DNA from: Lumbricus terrestris
Taxonomy: Eukaryota > Annelida > Clitellata > Crassiclitellata > Lumbricidae
Reading direction: 5' to 3'
DNA: 64,000 nucleotides
Assembly: GCA_949752735.1 (NCBI GenBank)
Contig: OX457038.1
Span: 22,442,655 to 22,506,654 of the forward strand
Under the pieces are notes generated by a model. That model made no database searches, was not told the origin of the DNA, and saw only the letters and a program-made list of their open reading frames with translations. A program made the translations under genes and the position numbers. Below are positions 22,248 through 33,291 of this stretch, in pieces (the stretch's first letter is position 1; each line of letters opens with the position of its first letter).

Positions 22248-25105
22248 GGTTATTGTGACTAACCGCTCGGTAGCAGATAAACAATATGGCCGTCCCAGAT
22301 AGACGCAAAATAGAGCGGTCTGACTTGCGGCGATCGATAGCCCAATGTTTCCGCTTAATAGTCAATGGTCAAAAGACACGGCAAGTGTGCAATAAGACAG
22401 CAGGCAAAAATAAGTAAGTAAGTAAAAGTCCAGCCTTTTCAATTGCATCAGCTGTTTTATGAATCCAACTTCTGTTTCAATAATGATTATTTTTCATCAA
22501 TCCAGCTCCAATTTAGTTAAGAAGATCCTTATCCATCCAGCTCTAATTTAATCAACAACATTTTCATCAATCCTGCTCCAATCTAAGCTATATTTTTATT
22601 AACCCAGCTTCTGTTTCTCGCCTGTTATTTTCGTCAGCCCAGCTTCTATTTCAAATATAAGAATACCATCATCCAGCTTCCATTACTTAAGCGTTTTTTC
22701 ATCAATCCGACTTCTATTTCAGATCTAGAAATACCTTCATCACTTACTTACTTACTTGTATGTATGTATGTATGTATATGAACATTTATATAGCGCCTTA
22801 CAATAACCTCACGAAGGCGCTTAACGTAGCTACCAGGCAGTTCTGAACAAGTGCGATTTAATTGACTTTGAGAATGTTTCATGAGAAACATTCAATGCAG
22901 TGTCACGAATTGTTAATGGAAGACTGTTCCAGTATGAAGGTCCAATACACGAGAAGGCGCGGCGGGTCCGCATCGCTGTACGGGAGCGTGGAACTATCAA
23001 GTCCCCACGAGTCGCAGAGCGCAGAGACCGACGACCTGGTTGGTTGGAGACGGGAATACAAAGCTCCCTAATGTATTCTGGCGCCAGGCCAGCCACTGAC
23101 GCTCGTCCCATAACGATGATCTTGAATATCGTTCTGTCCAGGACCGGAAGCCAGTGCAGCGTGTCACGCATATATGCTGATATATGCGAGAATTTGGGCA
23201 GATCAGCGACGACTCGGGCGGCGCAGTTGAGGACAGACTGAAGCTGGCGTATCCGGGACTTTGGGAGACCCGCAAGGACGGCATTGCAGAAATCCAATCG
23301 GTTTAGCACAAACGAGTGGACAAGAGTGGCAGCGGCTTCATGTGATAGATTGCGCCGAATGACTCTGATCTGGCGCAGCTGGTAGAAGCAAGATCTGCAG
23401 AGCGATCCGACATGTTGATCCATGGATAGGCCTTCATCCAGCAGTACTCCCAAGTCCCGAACAACACGCTTGGTCTTCCAGTTTGGGAACGCCGCCTCAA
23501 TCGCCTGAGCATCAATCCTTGAGCGTGCCTGACCTGTGCCCAGCCATATAAATTCCGTTTTGTCCGGGTTCAGCCTCAACCGGTTGGAGGACATCCAGGT
23601 CTGTACTTCTGTAACAATTTCCTGCATTTTTGACACACAGGCCAGTGCATCAGACGGGTGGCATGTTAAGTACAGTTGAGCGTCATCGGCATATTGGTGG
23701 ACCCGGGCTCCAAGAGCAGAGATGATCCTTGTCAAATCGGCTGTGTATAGCACGTATAGCAGCGGCCCAAGGACTGAGCCCTGAGGGACACCGAATGTTA
23801 CAGGCGCCCATGACGAATTTCCAGAGCCGACGACCACCATCATTTGACGTCCACTGAGAAAGGAATGGACCCACTGAAGGGCCTGTCCGACGACTCCGAA
23901 TGATGTTCGCAATCTCGTCAGCAAGATGCCATGATCTACTGTGTCGAACGCTGCGCTGACATCAAGGAGCGCAAGCAGCGTGACATGTCCAGCGTCGATG
24001 GCATCACATACATCAGAGATGAGCCTAAGGAGAACGGTTTCGGTGGAATGACCCTTCCTGAACCCTGATTGTAACTTGGGCATGAGGTTACTCGATTCCA
24101 AGTATGGCACCAATTGTCTGACTACTACTTTCTCGATGATCTTGGAGAGGAACGTCAGGTTGGAAATTGGACGGTAGTGATTGATGTCATCCGAATCGAG
24201 TCCAGGCTTTTTGATCTCTGGCCGTATGATGGCGCGTTTTTGACTCTCCGGTAGGCATCCCTCGGTTAATGAGGCATTACAGAGCTGAGTCAGGAATGGT
24301 AGCAGTTCATCTATAAATTCCTTCAGGAGAAAAGCCGGTATGGGGTCAAGCTTGCATGTCTTTGATGGTGAAGACAGAAGAAGCGCTTTTAGTTCAGACT
24401 CCGTCACCTGCTCGAATCTTTCAAAGCGACATTGTGTTTCAGAGTAGTCTGGTGGAGCTGCATCCTCAGTATCTCGGCGGACATCTGAAACTTTCTTCAG
24501 CAGGTGTCGAAGGAAATCCTCAGGTGGAAACGTTGGTCCTTGTGAGCACCGCGATCTGCCTAAGATGGTTGACAGGTCGTTCCAGAGCCGCCGACTATTC
24601 CTCGAGTCACGGGCAATCAGACTCTCCCAGTACTCCTGCTCTTTGACCTTGAAATCCGATGACTTCTTCCGCAAGAGCCTGATCCACTCAATTCGATCCT
24701 CTTCCATGCCACTCCTTCTGTATCGACGCTCCGAACGCCTGACTGTTCGACGCATCGCTCTGCATTCAGCATCGAACCATGGAGTGAGAGCATTGCTTCT
24801 AACACGCGTTGTCCGCATCGGAAGCATCTCGTCGATTATGGATCGTAGCGTTCTTTCGTAGATGTCAAACATGTCTGTGGCTGAGAGATCAGTCCCTGCG
24901 GAAGCACAGCAAAGCTGACTGTCTGTTAGGCGTTGGCGGAAAGCTTCTCTGTCTAAAGATTTCCATCCTCAACATCACTGACTGAAGCGGGATTTCGCGC
25001 GGAAACATTGGGCTATCGATCGCCGCAAGTCAGACCGCTCTATTTTGCGTCTATCTGGGACGGCCATATTGTTTATCTGCTACCGAGCGGTTAGTCACAA
25101 TAACC
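22248..25105. mobile_element. Foldback element 2: 107-bp perfect TIRs, 8-bp TSD
   Basis: Left TIR 22248-22354 begins GGTTATTGTGACTAACCGC, and 24999-25105 is its complement with no mismatch that I can see. ATAATTTT flanks both ends (22240-22247, 25106-25113). Inside the left TIR lies an array with ATCCAGCTTCTATTTC-like units (22425-22744), the same motif as foldback element 1. A residual inverted copy (GAAGCGGGAT) lies just inside the right TIR. A LINE inserted later; without it the element is about 630 bp. No transposase. Eight-base duplications occur in hAT and P-type elements, so the superfamily is open. Confidence 0.9.
22745..24972 (-). pseudogene. Jockey/CR1-type LINE, long RT frame, nested in foldback element 2
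   Basis: The minus frame from 24872 (ATG) gives 680 residues without a stop, and it is open further upstream from about 24970 (SLDREAFRQRLTDSQL). Domains: linker (MFDIYERTLRSIIDEMLP, WFDAECRAMRRTV); RT fingers (SGFRKGHSTETVLLRLISDV); palm (LDVSAAFDTVDHGILL, GVPQGSVLGPLLYVLYTADL); catalytic YADDAQLY; thumb (WMSSNRLRLNPDKTEFIWLG); C-terminus (DTLHWLPVLDRTIFKI, RAFSCIGPSYWNSLP). The endonuclease is lost by 5' truncation. The 3' UTR ends CGCTATATAAATG with TACA and AAGT repeats. CATCACT flanks it (22738-22744, 24973-24979). The intact frame suggests recent insertion. Confidence 0.93.
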
Positions 25106-25113
25106 ATAATTTT

Positions 25114-25611
25114 ATATATGGAACGAGAAATCATGATGTAAACAGTTGAAATAATGTTTTACTGTGCGATGCTTGTTGTTGCGACCATCGATATTAATAG
25201 ACCTCGATTGCGCTTAGTCTATGCTCGCTGCACAAAAATGTGTGGTCGGCGGACAGACAATCGAGATCTATTTTTAGATCATGCCGCCATCTTAAAGCTA
25301 CAAGTGTTCAGATGTGCGCTTGATATCCTGCAGATGTCTCGATTAAAACCTTCGGTTACAGAACATTTCCAAATTCATTGCAAACTGACCAACTCTTAGT
25401 TGTTGCTTAGTTATCATACTACGACTTGAACAAATTATTATAATGTGTTGTCTTCCAGTAGGCTTTTTGCAAGGCTCCAAAAACATCGACCACTGGCCAT
25501 TGCGGACTTCATTTAAGAAGCTTATAGCACCGATATTTCAGCTGGTCTCTCTGGCACAATTTCTGTGGACGCTGAGAATTTTTCGAATATGCATTCATTC
25601 ACTCCAGAATT
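25114..25611. other. No gene assigned; segment resembling 29.85-29.95 kb
   Basis: TTGCGACCATCGATATTAAT and GATTGCGCTTA near 25176-25220 resemble, in opposite orientation, the sequence just upstream of the THAP start at 29.82 kb. The match is imperfect over ~100 bp. No coding region is supported. Confidence 0.35.
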
Positions 25612-25800
25612 TATATAACGCTTCTTAGAGGGACTGCTCAGAAGTTTCTCACTACTCAGAGGCGCTCCCGAGTCCAGACTACAGCGCGGACACTGCATTG
25701 GAGTTTCACGCCAAAGTGCTGAGCAATTACGAGTGAAGGAATTTCCCAAGATCCCTAAGCGGCGACTTGAGGCGGATTCGAACCTGCAACCCGTGCTGTA
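25612..25800 (-). mobile_element. tRNA-headed SINE, copy 1
   Basis: In minus orientation the head has a B-box-like GGTTCGAATCC (here as GGATTCGAACC on plus, near 25776). The body follows, then AGCGCCTCTGAGTAG and an end resembling GCGTTATATAAAT. It shares its body (GGAGTTTCACGCC, GAGTGAAGGA) with 26087-26288. The 3' end resembles the LINE tail at 5941-5990. It is diverged, and the A box is unclear in this copy. Confidence 0.65.
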
Positions 25801-26086
25801 GCATAGTGTTGGGCTCAGTAAAAAATGTCTCAGAAAGAGCCCCCGGAAACAGAAGTGGCTCCTGTGGGGCCCATTCCAGACAACGGCCCACCACGGAAAA
25901 GGCTAAATTCTGCATGGTTGCAGTTGGCCTAATTATGGAAGTGAGGTACAAATCTCCACCATGGAAGAAATTTGGTATGGAGGCTATTTGTATGGACTGC
26001 AAGGCCAGGCCATTGTGCCTCATTGTATCGAAGCCCTTCTAAAAACTTAGACATCAAGTTTGTTTGTTTGGTTGTATGTGCACTTG

Positions 26087-26288
26087 TTATAGCGCCCCTT
26101 TAAGCTCTCTACTCAGAGGCGCTCCCGACTGCAGAGCGGACACTGCATCGGAGTTTCACGCCGAAGCGCTGAGCAATTGCGAGTGAAGGACATGCCCAAG
26201 ATCCCTACACGGCGGCTTGAGGTGGATTCGAACCTTGAACCTTCCGGCTTTAAGGCAACGACGCCACCACTAGACCACCGCCCCCCGC
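26087..26288 (-). mobile_element. tRNA-headed SINE, copy 2, with LINE-like tail
   Basis: On the minus strand it starts near GGGGCGGTGGTCTAGTGGTG (A-box-like TGGTCTAGTGG) and has the B box GGTTCGAATCC. A body of ~110 bp follows, ending GCCTCTGAGTAGAGAGCTTAA then GGGGCGCTATAACAAG. The tail matches the 3' UTR end of the CR1/L2-like LINE at 5941-6160. No CCA-closed tRNA fold is expected, so this is a SINE rather than a tRNA gene. Confidence 0.75.
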
Positions 26289-27772
26289 AAGTGTTACCGT
26301 CATGGTACTCTTAAATATAGCAAAGCATCGGCTATAGTTCTTCCTACCCCAAAGTCCTAACCTGCATCTCACCGTGATGGGTGGGGTGAACAGCTAAGCA
26401 GCGGATTGCCCAGTGGCGCTGTCAGTTGCGAAACCTCTGACTGAAGTGATTCATGGGGTGGACAGTCTCACCAGACAACCCTGAGAAACAGCTGGCCAAC
26501 GCAAAAGGCAGGTGTTGGAAGAATACCCAAGGCTGTAGCTGGGGGGGTGTGTTTTAACAATAAGAGAGGAATAGTCAACACCTGGAAAAAGACCAAGAAA
26601 CCTCAACACGACTATGCACCTAAATCCAAAAGTGGGCTCCAAGTCAGCTTCTCCCTTGGAAAGTCAAAGTCCTCACCACTACTCCTCAGCTGCACCAGAG
26701 TGTAAGGTGACAGGACGTAGATCCATGGACTTATGGGGGAAATTAACCCGCATACCTTGCGAATCACGGTTCTTTTCCATTGTAGGGGATATAATCTGCT
26801 GAGGAGTGCCAGGATCACCCAGGTGACTGTTTCCTATATCAGTTATCTGGTTAACAGGCATGTAGTAACACACACATTGAATCGGCTTAGCCAATAACTC
26901 GTGAATTTATTACAGGAAATAATTAACATACAAAAACATTGCTTACAATTGATTAGAACTGCTCTCTTTGCATGTAAAAAAGTGCTCCATAATTGAAACA
27001 ACAAATTGCTAATCAAAAACTTTAAATATTATATTACAATAGACAAATTCACCTATTGCAAACAAGCTACACACAAAGATGCATGTCAACCATCAAAGGT
27101 AAAACATACCACTGGCCAAAGCTTAAAATCATCACCGTTACTTGACGCTACATGACTTGACATTAATGACATCAACTAATGTAATTCCAAAAGCAACTAG
27201 CATAACATTACAATATTCGTTTCCTATTTCAAGGACACTTGCACTAATTGGCATATTAGTAACAGAACCTGAAAGTCTGCATTCAATGATTTCACAAGTT
27301 CTGCTAGCCTAGAAACACTTGCACACATTAAGCTCAGCAATACATAAGCTTAACACACTAATTGGGTTTTTTAACTGAATACTATAAGCGTAGCTGACCA
27401 AATAATACTTATCTCTCATTGATGCTTAAACAGAACCAGCTTTGCCAGCTGTTTACAAATTAATTATTGGTCCAGTTAATTGGACAGTTTTCTGCTTGAC
27501 CAGATAATGCATTCAGATGGTGCAACTGCTAATGCACAAGTTTGATTAAATTAAAAACATGATTGTTGTCGGGTTTACTATCAAACATGGGGTCATTCAG
27601 ACATCTAAAGCAATGCAACCCAACTGTAGGAATAATTATTGGAGCCGCAAGAAGTTCAAACTACACCAAAAATGTTCCAAGTGGTCCTGACCTAATTTGT
27701 AAACAAATGAACAATTATACGTAAAAAGCGAACTGTAGCCGATTTGCACACCTACATCTACAATTGAGCAGT
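26289..27772. other. No gene or named element seen
   Basis: Mostly AT-rich sequence with no convincing exon or terminal repeats. AGCAGCGGATTGCCCAGTGGCG near 26397 is the only GC-rich stretch of note. Confidence 0.45.
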
Positions 27773-29821
27773 TTATAGCTTAGTGCCATTTCGTAAACCC
27801 TCAACCTCCTGTAATCTGCTGAACTGCTCAATATAATTCAAGCACAATCCACAACAGTATCCATTTTCCTTTCCATTGTCCTGGACTAACATTTTTTGAA
27901 TAGGAGTGATTCTTCTCTGTGACGGCAATTGTAGACGCTGTTGACTGGGTGTGGTTCTCTGTGACAGAAATTGCAGATGATGTTGACAGCCTACGGTGTG
28001 CTCAACTTGCTGAAATCGCTAGAACTTTGGGGTTTACGAGACTTCACAACCTGAAACAGCAAATAGGAACACAGTAAAAATTATAGCTCACAGATCTTTG
28101 TTTACTGATCCCGAATGACAACCTGCAATCAGAGGTGAATACAGTGAATCAGGGAGCTCAGCTGGTGTGACTTACACAAACTACTTTTAAGGTCATGAAT
28201 TAATAATACAGGATGATTATTCTCCATATTCCATAATAGCAGCACAAATGTGGAACAGCTTTAAAAATAATAAATTGCTTAATTTCATTATCTTCAATTC
28301 ACCAGCTAGTCTATATTAAAGCATTAGATGGCAGATGGGTATGAAACTGTTGCAGGAAAAATCACTATGGAAATAGACCTTAACAAGATGATGATTTAAA
28401 GCAAAGATGTCTTTTTTCTTTAATGTAATGCCTGCAATCGCACTGCACTTTACATGTAAAAGTTATGCAGTAATCTTAATTAACATCAAACTTAACTACT
28501 AACAGAACAGACAACCTGCAATACACGACGCCAATAGCAGCCTACAAAGCATGTCCGCCGAATGTGAGTTCAAACTTGTTACCTCTCCCTCTCCATGCCA
28601 GTGTTAACCAATGCGCTACCGGAACCCCGGTTGGCACAGATCCAGGATGAAGTCTGACTTGTTGGTCCAGTTCAATCGAAGCAGCTTGGCAGATCAAACG
28701 ACCGATTTCTTTGCAAATCTTTCTGTGTCCATATTATGCACCCATTGTTTCAGTAGTTCTGGCTGTGAATATGGAAATCTGTTCACACAATTAACATATT
28801 CAAAAATGTAAATTCATAAACAGGCATTATTACAAATATTTATTAGACATCGATGTAAGTTATTAAGTTGAGGAATTGTAAGTAAGATGTGTATGACGAG
28901 AAAACTACAAAGTTCTGTAAAGGTGACGACGATGCAACAGTTTGGGATAAGGTTTTCTAACTTTTGATTATGCCACTCCAGGACGCCTGCATAATTCGAT
29001 AATTGCCTTTACCTATTTACCCCGAACAACGTGTGTAAAATCAATGCACCAAAATTCTCTTCCCCAATCTGTCACAAGCACACTCAAACAACACCATACA
29101 TGCATGGATATTTCACATGCCATTTATTGGGTCTGCGATGGGAGAAAAGACCCAACCGCCTTTTATGTCATGAGCTTCCATTCAGATCTGTTCGAAATTA
29201 ACGAAGCCAAAGTGTGAAACGCAAATCAACATCTAACTTCAAAGCGCCTAATAAGCGCCTACCTAATAAGTTTACAAAGCGCAGGTTTCTTCAGTTTCAA
29301 ACTTTCTATTTGCTCGTATTTACTGCATATGAAGGATAATATTATTATCCCTCATTTATAACTTTTTAAACTGACCGTACACTGACCGTTTTACATAGAT
29401 CTCGCGTTAATGACTTACTGAGCGCATTGCATCATGGGATTCGTCTGATAGGTCGCAGCGCTCTATTTTATCCAAGTCGATGTAACCATATTATTTTGTA
29501 TACAGGCACGCAGTCTTCAGGATTACCAATAAATCTATTTGCCCTAAACGCAACACGTTACAAATAACGCAGGTGGATTGTTAGGAACAGAGCGGGTTTA
29601 GTTTTGTGTTAGTTAACATGCAAAATACAGGTCCCGCTATGAGTAGTTGGCCCAAGGGAAGGCATGCGTCCTTGGACGCAAGTCGTATTTATTAACATTT
29701 TAATAGCGATCACGTTCACTAGACAATAAAATAATCAGTGAACATGTTACTCACCGATAAACGACTGCGCTGCTCCTTTAATTTGTTGCTTACAACAATA
29801 TATTGTCGCGCAACAAGGCAT
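27773..29821 (-). pseudogene. Broken THAP-domain gene (3 putative exons)
   Basis: Exon 1 (29821-29755) starts MPCCATIYCCKQQIKGAAQS and stops at a GTGAGT donor. Exon 2 starts at 28778 after GTGTGAACAG and reads FPYSQPELLKQWVHNM then KKSVV, followed by TGA and SAK. THAP zinc fingers have Cys-x(2-4)-Cys, an invariant FP and Trp, and a later Cys-Ser-x-His-Phe. The TGA (28696-28694) sits exactly where that Cys is expected. Exon 1 ends TTTATCG where THAP genes encode Phe-His-Arg, so one base looks deleted and the splice joins out of frame. A possible exon 3 (28009-27773) ends YCCGLCLNYIEQFSRLQEVE plus 11 residues and a stop. It may be a host gene or a P-type transposase relic. Confidence 0.5.
28553..28630 (-). 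repeat. tRNA-like (SINE head) sequence
   Basis: The minus strand reads GGTAGCGCATTGGTTAACAC, like a tRNA A box, and 35 bases later AAGTTTGAACTC, a decayed B box. It directly follows the THAP exon 2 remnant. Too degenerate to be a functional tRNA. Confidence 0.4.
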
Positions 29822-30576
29822 TTTGATAAGTTTATCGATATCGACACATTTGTAGTTCCAAGATGGCAGGTCGTCGACCTCACTTCCGAGCTTATAAGCG
29901 CAATCCAAGTCTAAATATATATCGATGGTTGCGACCACGATGACGCTAGTTCTATATTTAGAAGGAAATTCCCATCGCTGAACGTGGCAGCCAGGCGATG
30001 AGTCGAGGCCTGTGTAAATGAGTAAGATCGCTTTCAGAGCATAGAAAGGAGTTCTAAAACCTTTATAAATTAGACTTTCCATTTATCCCTTGGTTTTCAG
30101 TTCTATTTTTTGCACCTAGTTGTTACAGCTGTAAACTTCTATGTGTGTATGTATAGTTTGCACGCTGTTGATCAATTGGGCTGCTGATACTTGAAATATT
30201 ATACCAAATATCACGTAGGCCTACTGATATTAGGCATAATTATGCTTGATTAGCTTGAAATCTTGCACTGCATGGCTACCTATCGCTACACGCATCCACT
30301 GCCTACAATCTTTACAAGATCGATCGTCTTTCAGATTTCCAAAGCAATGGTGGGATCGAAAAGCCTCTATAAAGACTCTAAAACTATGCGTAAAAAGCCG
30401 TTGACCGCATATTGATGATTAGGCCTATAATGTTCTGCTGTTTTCTTCATCCTTAAATTGTTCCCATAATAAGGGCCCCTAGGGTAGGCTACTGCTCTTG
30501 CCCAACATGGGACGTTTGTTGTGGTTGGTTCTTCCATATGAAATGATTTTTCCGCACTAACAACCGTTGAAAGCGC
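29822..30576. other. No gene assigned
   Basis: Upstream (on the minus strand) of the THAP remnant. The frame continues open to an ATG at 30082, but with no recognisable domain. The ATCGATATATATTTAGACTTGG stretch (minus) resembles 25.18 kb. No core promoter element could be fixed. Confidence 0.35.
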
Positions 30577-31205
30577 CTTCAACCAGCTTCCATTTCTTAA
30601 ACATTATTTTCGTCAATCCAGCTTTTAGGCATATTTCGTAAGCATTATTTTCATCAATCCAACTCCTAGTTTATCAATAAAAGAACCTTCATCCAGCTTC
30701 CATTTCTTAAACATTATTTTGGTTAATCCATCTTCTATTTCGTAAGCATTATTTTCATCAATCCAACTCCTATTTCATCAATAAAAGAACCTTCATACAG
30801 CTTCCATTTCTTAAACATTATTGTCGTCAATCCAGCTTCTATTTCACATGTAAGAGCACCTTCATCCAGCGTTCATTTCATAATCGTTCTTTTCTTACTG
30901 ACCTGTTAAATTCTTCTTTTAATCATTTCGTTTAAATCCAGTGGGCTTCGATTGCTCGTCGCCTTATTAGCACACTATTTATTTACCCTTGTCGGTTCCC
31001 TTCGGTCTTTTAAGGCGCGCCCTCTGACTGCCTTTTCATTGTATTCGTTTGCGTTCCGTTGATTGCGCCCTTTTGATCACTCTTACAATATTTGTCTTTT
31101 CGCTCTATTGATCGTGCGATCTAAAAGCAATGCGCTCTCTTGATTTTCGTCCATTTGATTGCGCCATTTTTATTGCGCCCTTTTGAAATTCGCCCTGTTG
31201 ATAGG
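30577..31205. mobile_element. Foldback-type arm 3: TCCAGCTTC array plus TTGATTGCGCCC array
   Basis: 30577-30895 carries ATCCAGCTTCCATTTC and ATCCAACTCCTATTTC units like those of foldback elements 1 and 2. From about 30960 to 31205 short units of the type TTGATTGCGCCCTTT and TTGATCACTC repeat with variation. This mimics the outer ~14-nt array of element 1 with a different motif. Only one arm is recognised, with no target duplication. Confidence 0.6.
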
Positions 31206-31499
31206 ATACAACGTATAACAGATCACGAGATAGGCCCTGTTACCCTAGGCTATCTGTCTGAAGTGTGATTATAGCCCAATCATTTTCTAACTTCATACTC
31301 AATCACTTTCAATTGGCCGTTAAAGTAGAATCTATTTCTTCCAAGTTTAGGAAAAGCTAATTTTACTTAGAACCCATAATTTCGGATGATGCAGGATTTC
31401 GACACGTAGGCCTTAGTTTTAATAATATTATAGTTAGGTCAGCTAGGCTGTGCCTCGTATCATTGGTCTTGGTAGGCTGAATAATTATCTTGTCTATTT

Positions 31500-31711
31500 T
31501 GTGTCTTCCCCGGACAAGATCTCATGGTGCTATTAATACTGTAGCTTGGCAGTTGCTATCTGATGTCATCGGTCACGTGAACCAATGACAAGGCTTTCCG
31601 GACATTATTTCATGCCGGACAAGATTTCATGCCACACCGGCAGTGAGGGTTGGGAAGTAAGGAATGGGGAGAATCCTAAATTTCCCGGGCAACGCCGGGT
31701 ACCCCAGCTAA
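31500..31711 (+). mobile_element. Helitron 3' end
   Basis: The hairpin CCCGGGCAACGCCGGG (31684-31699) is followed by TACCCCAGCTAA, ending CTAA at 31708-31711. This matches the ends at 15417 (CTAG) and 44345 (CTAG). Upstream CCGGACAAGATTTCATGCC repeats also occur at 19220-19340. The next base is C rather than the usual T, so the exact terminus may be altered. Confidence 0.7.
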
Positions 31712-31734
31712 CTAAGTATAAATGAGCTACAAAT

Positions 31735-31792
31735 TGGCTGAGCTATAGGCCTACGCATTCAAAGTCAGCGCATTTATGCTGGCGCACCCTGA
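31735..31792. mobile_element. Degenerate right end of a mariner-like element
   Basis: GCATTCAAAGTCAGCGCATT followed by TATGCTGGCGCACCCTG resembles the right terminus of the neighbouring element (GCATTCAAAGTTGGTTCATT, GACCACCCTG). The rest of the copy is missing. Confidence 0.5.
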
Positions 31793-31848
31793 AACAGTAG
31801 CATAGACACAGTTGCTTTAAGTTCACCTGTTCTGTACATATTAATGTA

Positions 31849-32851
31849 CAGGTTGGTCCAGCATAAATGAACCAACTTTGAATGCATATAACTCCGCCAA
31901 TTTTTGGAATTTATTTATACTTTTTGCGTCAAAATAAAGAAATTTCACTCAACTATATGCACTGAAAAAATGGAACAGGTACAAGTTTAGGTTTTAATTA
32001 TATGCTCGGAACAGCGCTAGCTACCATATTTTGTTGTCATTTGTGACGAAATCTGGCGCCGTTAACAGACGATGATCGCGTTTTGATCTTAATTTTCCGA
32101 ACTGATAAAGGAAATAATTCGGTTGAAATTATTTACAAATTGTCTAACAGTGGATGGAATAAACAATACCTTGAATTATCTGCTACTGAAAATTGATAAA
32201 ACAGGACTTTCTAATCGTAAACCATGGGAATTACGGCGCGCATATCCGCTAACATTGCTCTTGTGTCCGAATAAATTGGCCGTCAAGACAACGACCCGGA
32301 TAGGCTCTACAGGTAATCTCCCCAGGTCATTCAGTGCGAAATAAGTAGTCCTAGAAACACCGTACAACATATTCTAAAAGACGATCTAAAGTTATTTGTC
32401 GACGTGATGTCCAACAGCACTCCAACACTGACGCAAAGAAATGAAACAGCTGGCGTGCAGCCAGCCGTTTCTTTGCGTCTAAAACAGCGCGCGGGCAGCG
32501 CGCACGGCTGTTGGTAAAATTGAAAGAAAATGGTTTTGCGACGAGAAGATAATCATGGTAGATACTTCTAAAAACACCCAAAATGATCGTGTTTACGCAC
32601 GTGTTAGCGAAAAACGATTTGTGAATATCCCAGCGAAACGGCGCCTTATTACGTCACAAATGACAACAAAATATGGCATCTCGCGCTGTTCCAAGCATAT
32701 AATTAAAATCTAAACCTGTATTGGTTCCATTTTTTCAGTACATATACTTGAGTGAAATATCTTTAATTTGACGCATAAAGTATAAATAAATTCCAAAAAT
32801 TGGCGGAGTTATATGCATTCAAAGTTGGTTCATTTATGCTGGACCACCCTG
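31849..32851. mobile_element. Mariner-like MITE with ~210-bp TIRs, TA target
   Basis: The ends read CAGGTTGGTCCAGCATAAAT and (complement of the right) CAGGGTGGTCCAGCATAAAT. Similarity continues inward for about 210 bp with few differences. TA lies outside each end (31847-31848, 32852-32853), as for IS630/Tc1/mariner elements. The 1,003-bp interior has no transposase frame. Near the centre, GACGCAAAGAAA (32430) pairs with TTTCTTTGCGTC (32468) around an inner stem. Confidence 0.85.
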
Positions 32852-32853
32852 TA

Positions 32854-33290
32854 TATTGAAGCGTTCAGGGACGCAGAGCGGGCTTCGTAACCTTGCATTC
32901 ATCCTACTACGGGGACCGTTTGAAGCATAGTCGTCAGAGGATAAGAATCCATTAGTGCCTCCTTCACTTCTAAGTCCAGTTGGGCGATACTCTCCAGTAG
33001 GTCTTGTCATGACGCACTCTTGCGAGTACACGCACTGTTGAAGGCATGTAGATTTTGCCACCTCTTCTTCAGGTGCCGGGTTCATATTCAGATTCAGAGA
33101 AATAGGTTGCTTGATTGAGGCTAAGGTATGGAAGAATAGATGAAACTGCTTAATACCAAACTCAGTCAAAAACTCGTCAACAGAAATATAGTGAAGATCA
33201 TGGTTCGCTACCCGTAGTGCATGATATAAGAAAACTTATGATTCTTGTTTTCTTAGACCGACATCTGCTCACAGAGAAACCATAGCAATC
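32854..33290. other. No gene assigned
   Basis: Short minus-strand frames exist but none has a recognisable motif. It may be the decayed upstream part of the gag remnant that follows. Confidence 0.4.
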
Positions 33291-33291
33291 T

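Noticed and set aside
26210..26288. Genuine tRNA gene on the minus strand
   Set aside because: A and B boxes are present, but the sequence continues into a repeated SINE body and LINE-like tail also found at 25.6 kb.
28694..28696. Selenocysteine TGA at the Cys position of the THAP domain
   Set aside because: A separate one-base loss in exon 1 also breaks the frame, no SECIS-like structure was recognised, and THAP selenoproteins are not known to me. Pseudogene decay is simpler.
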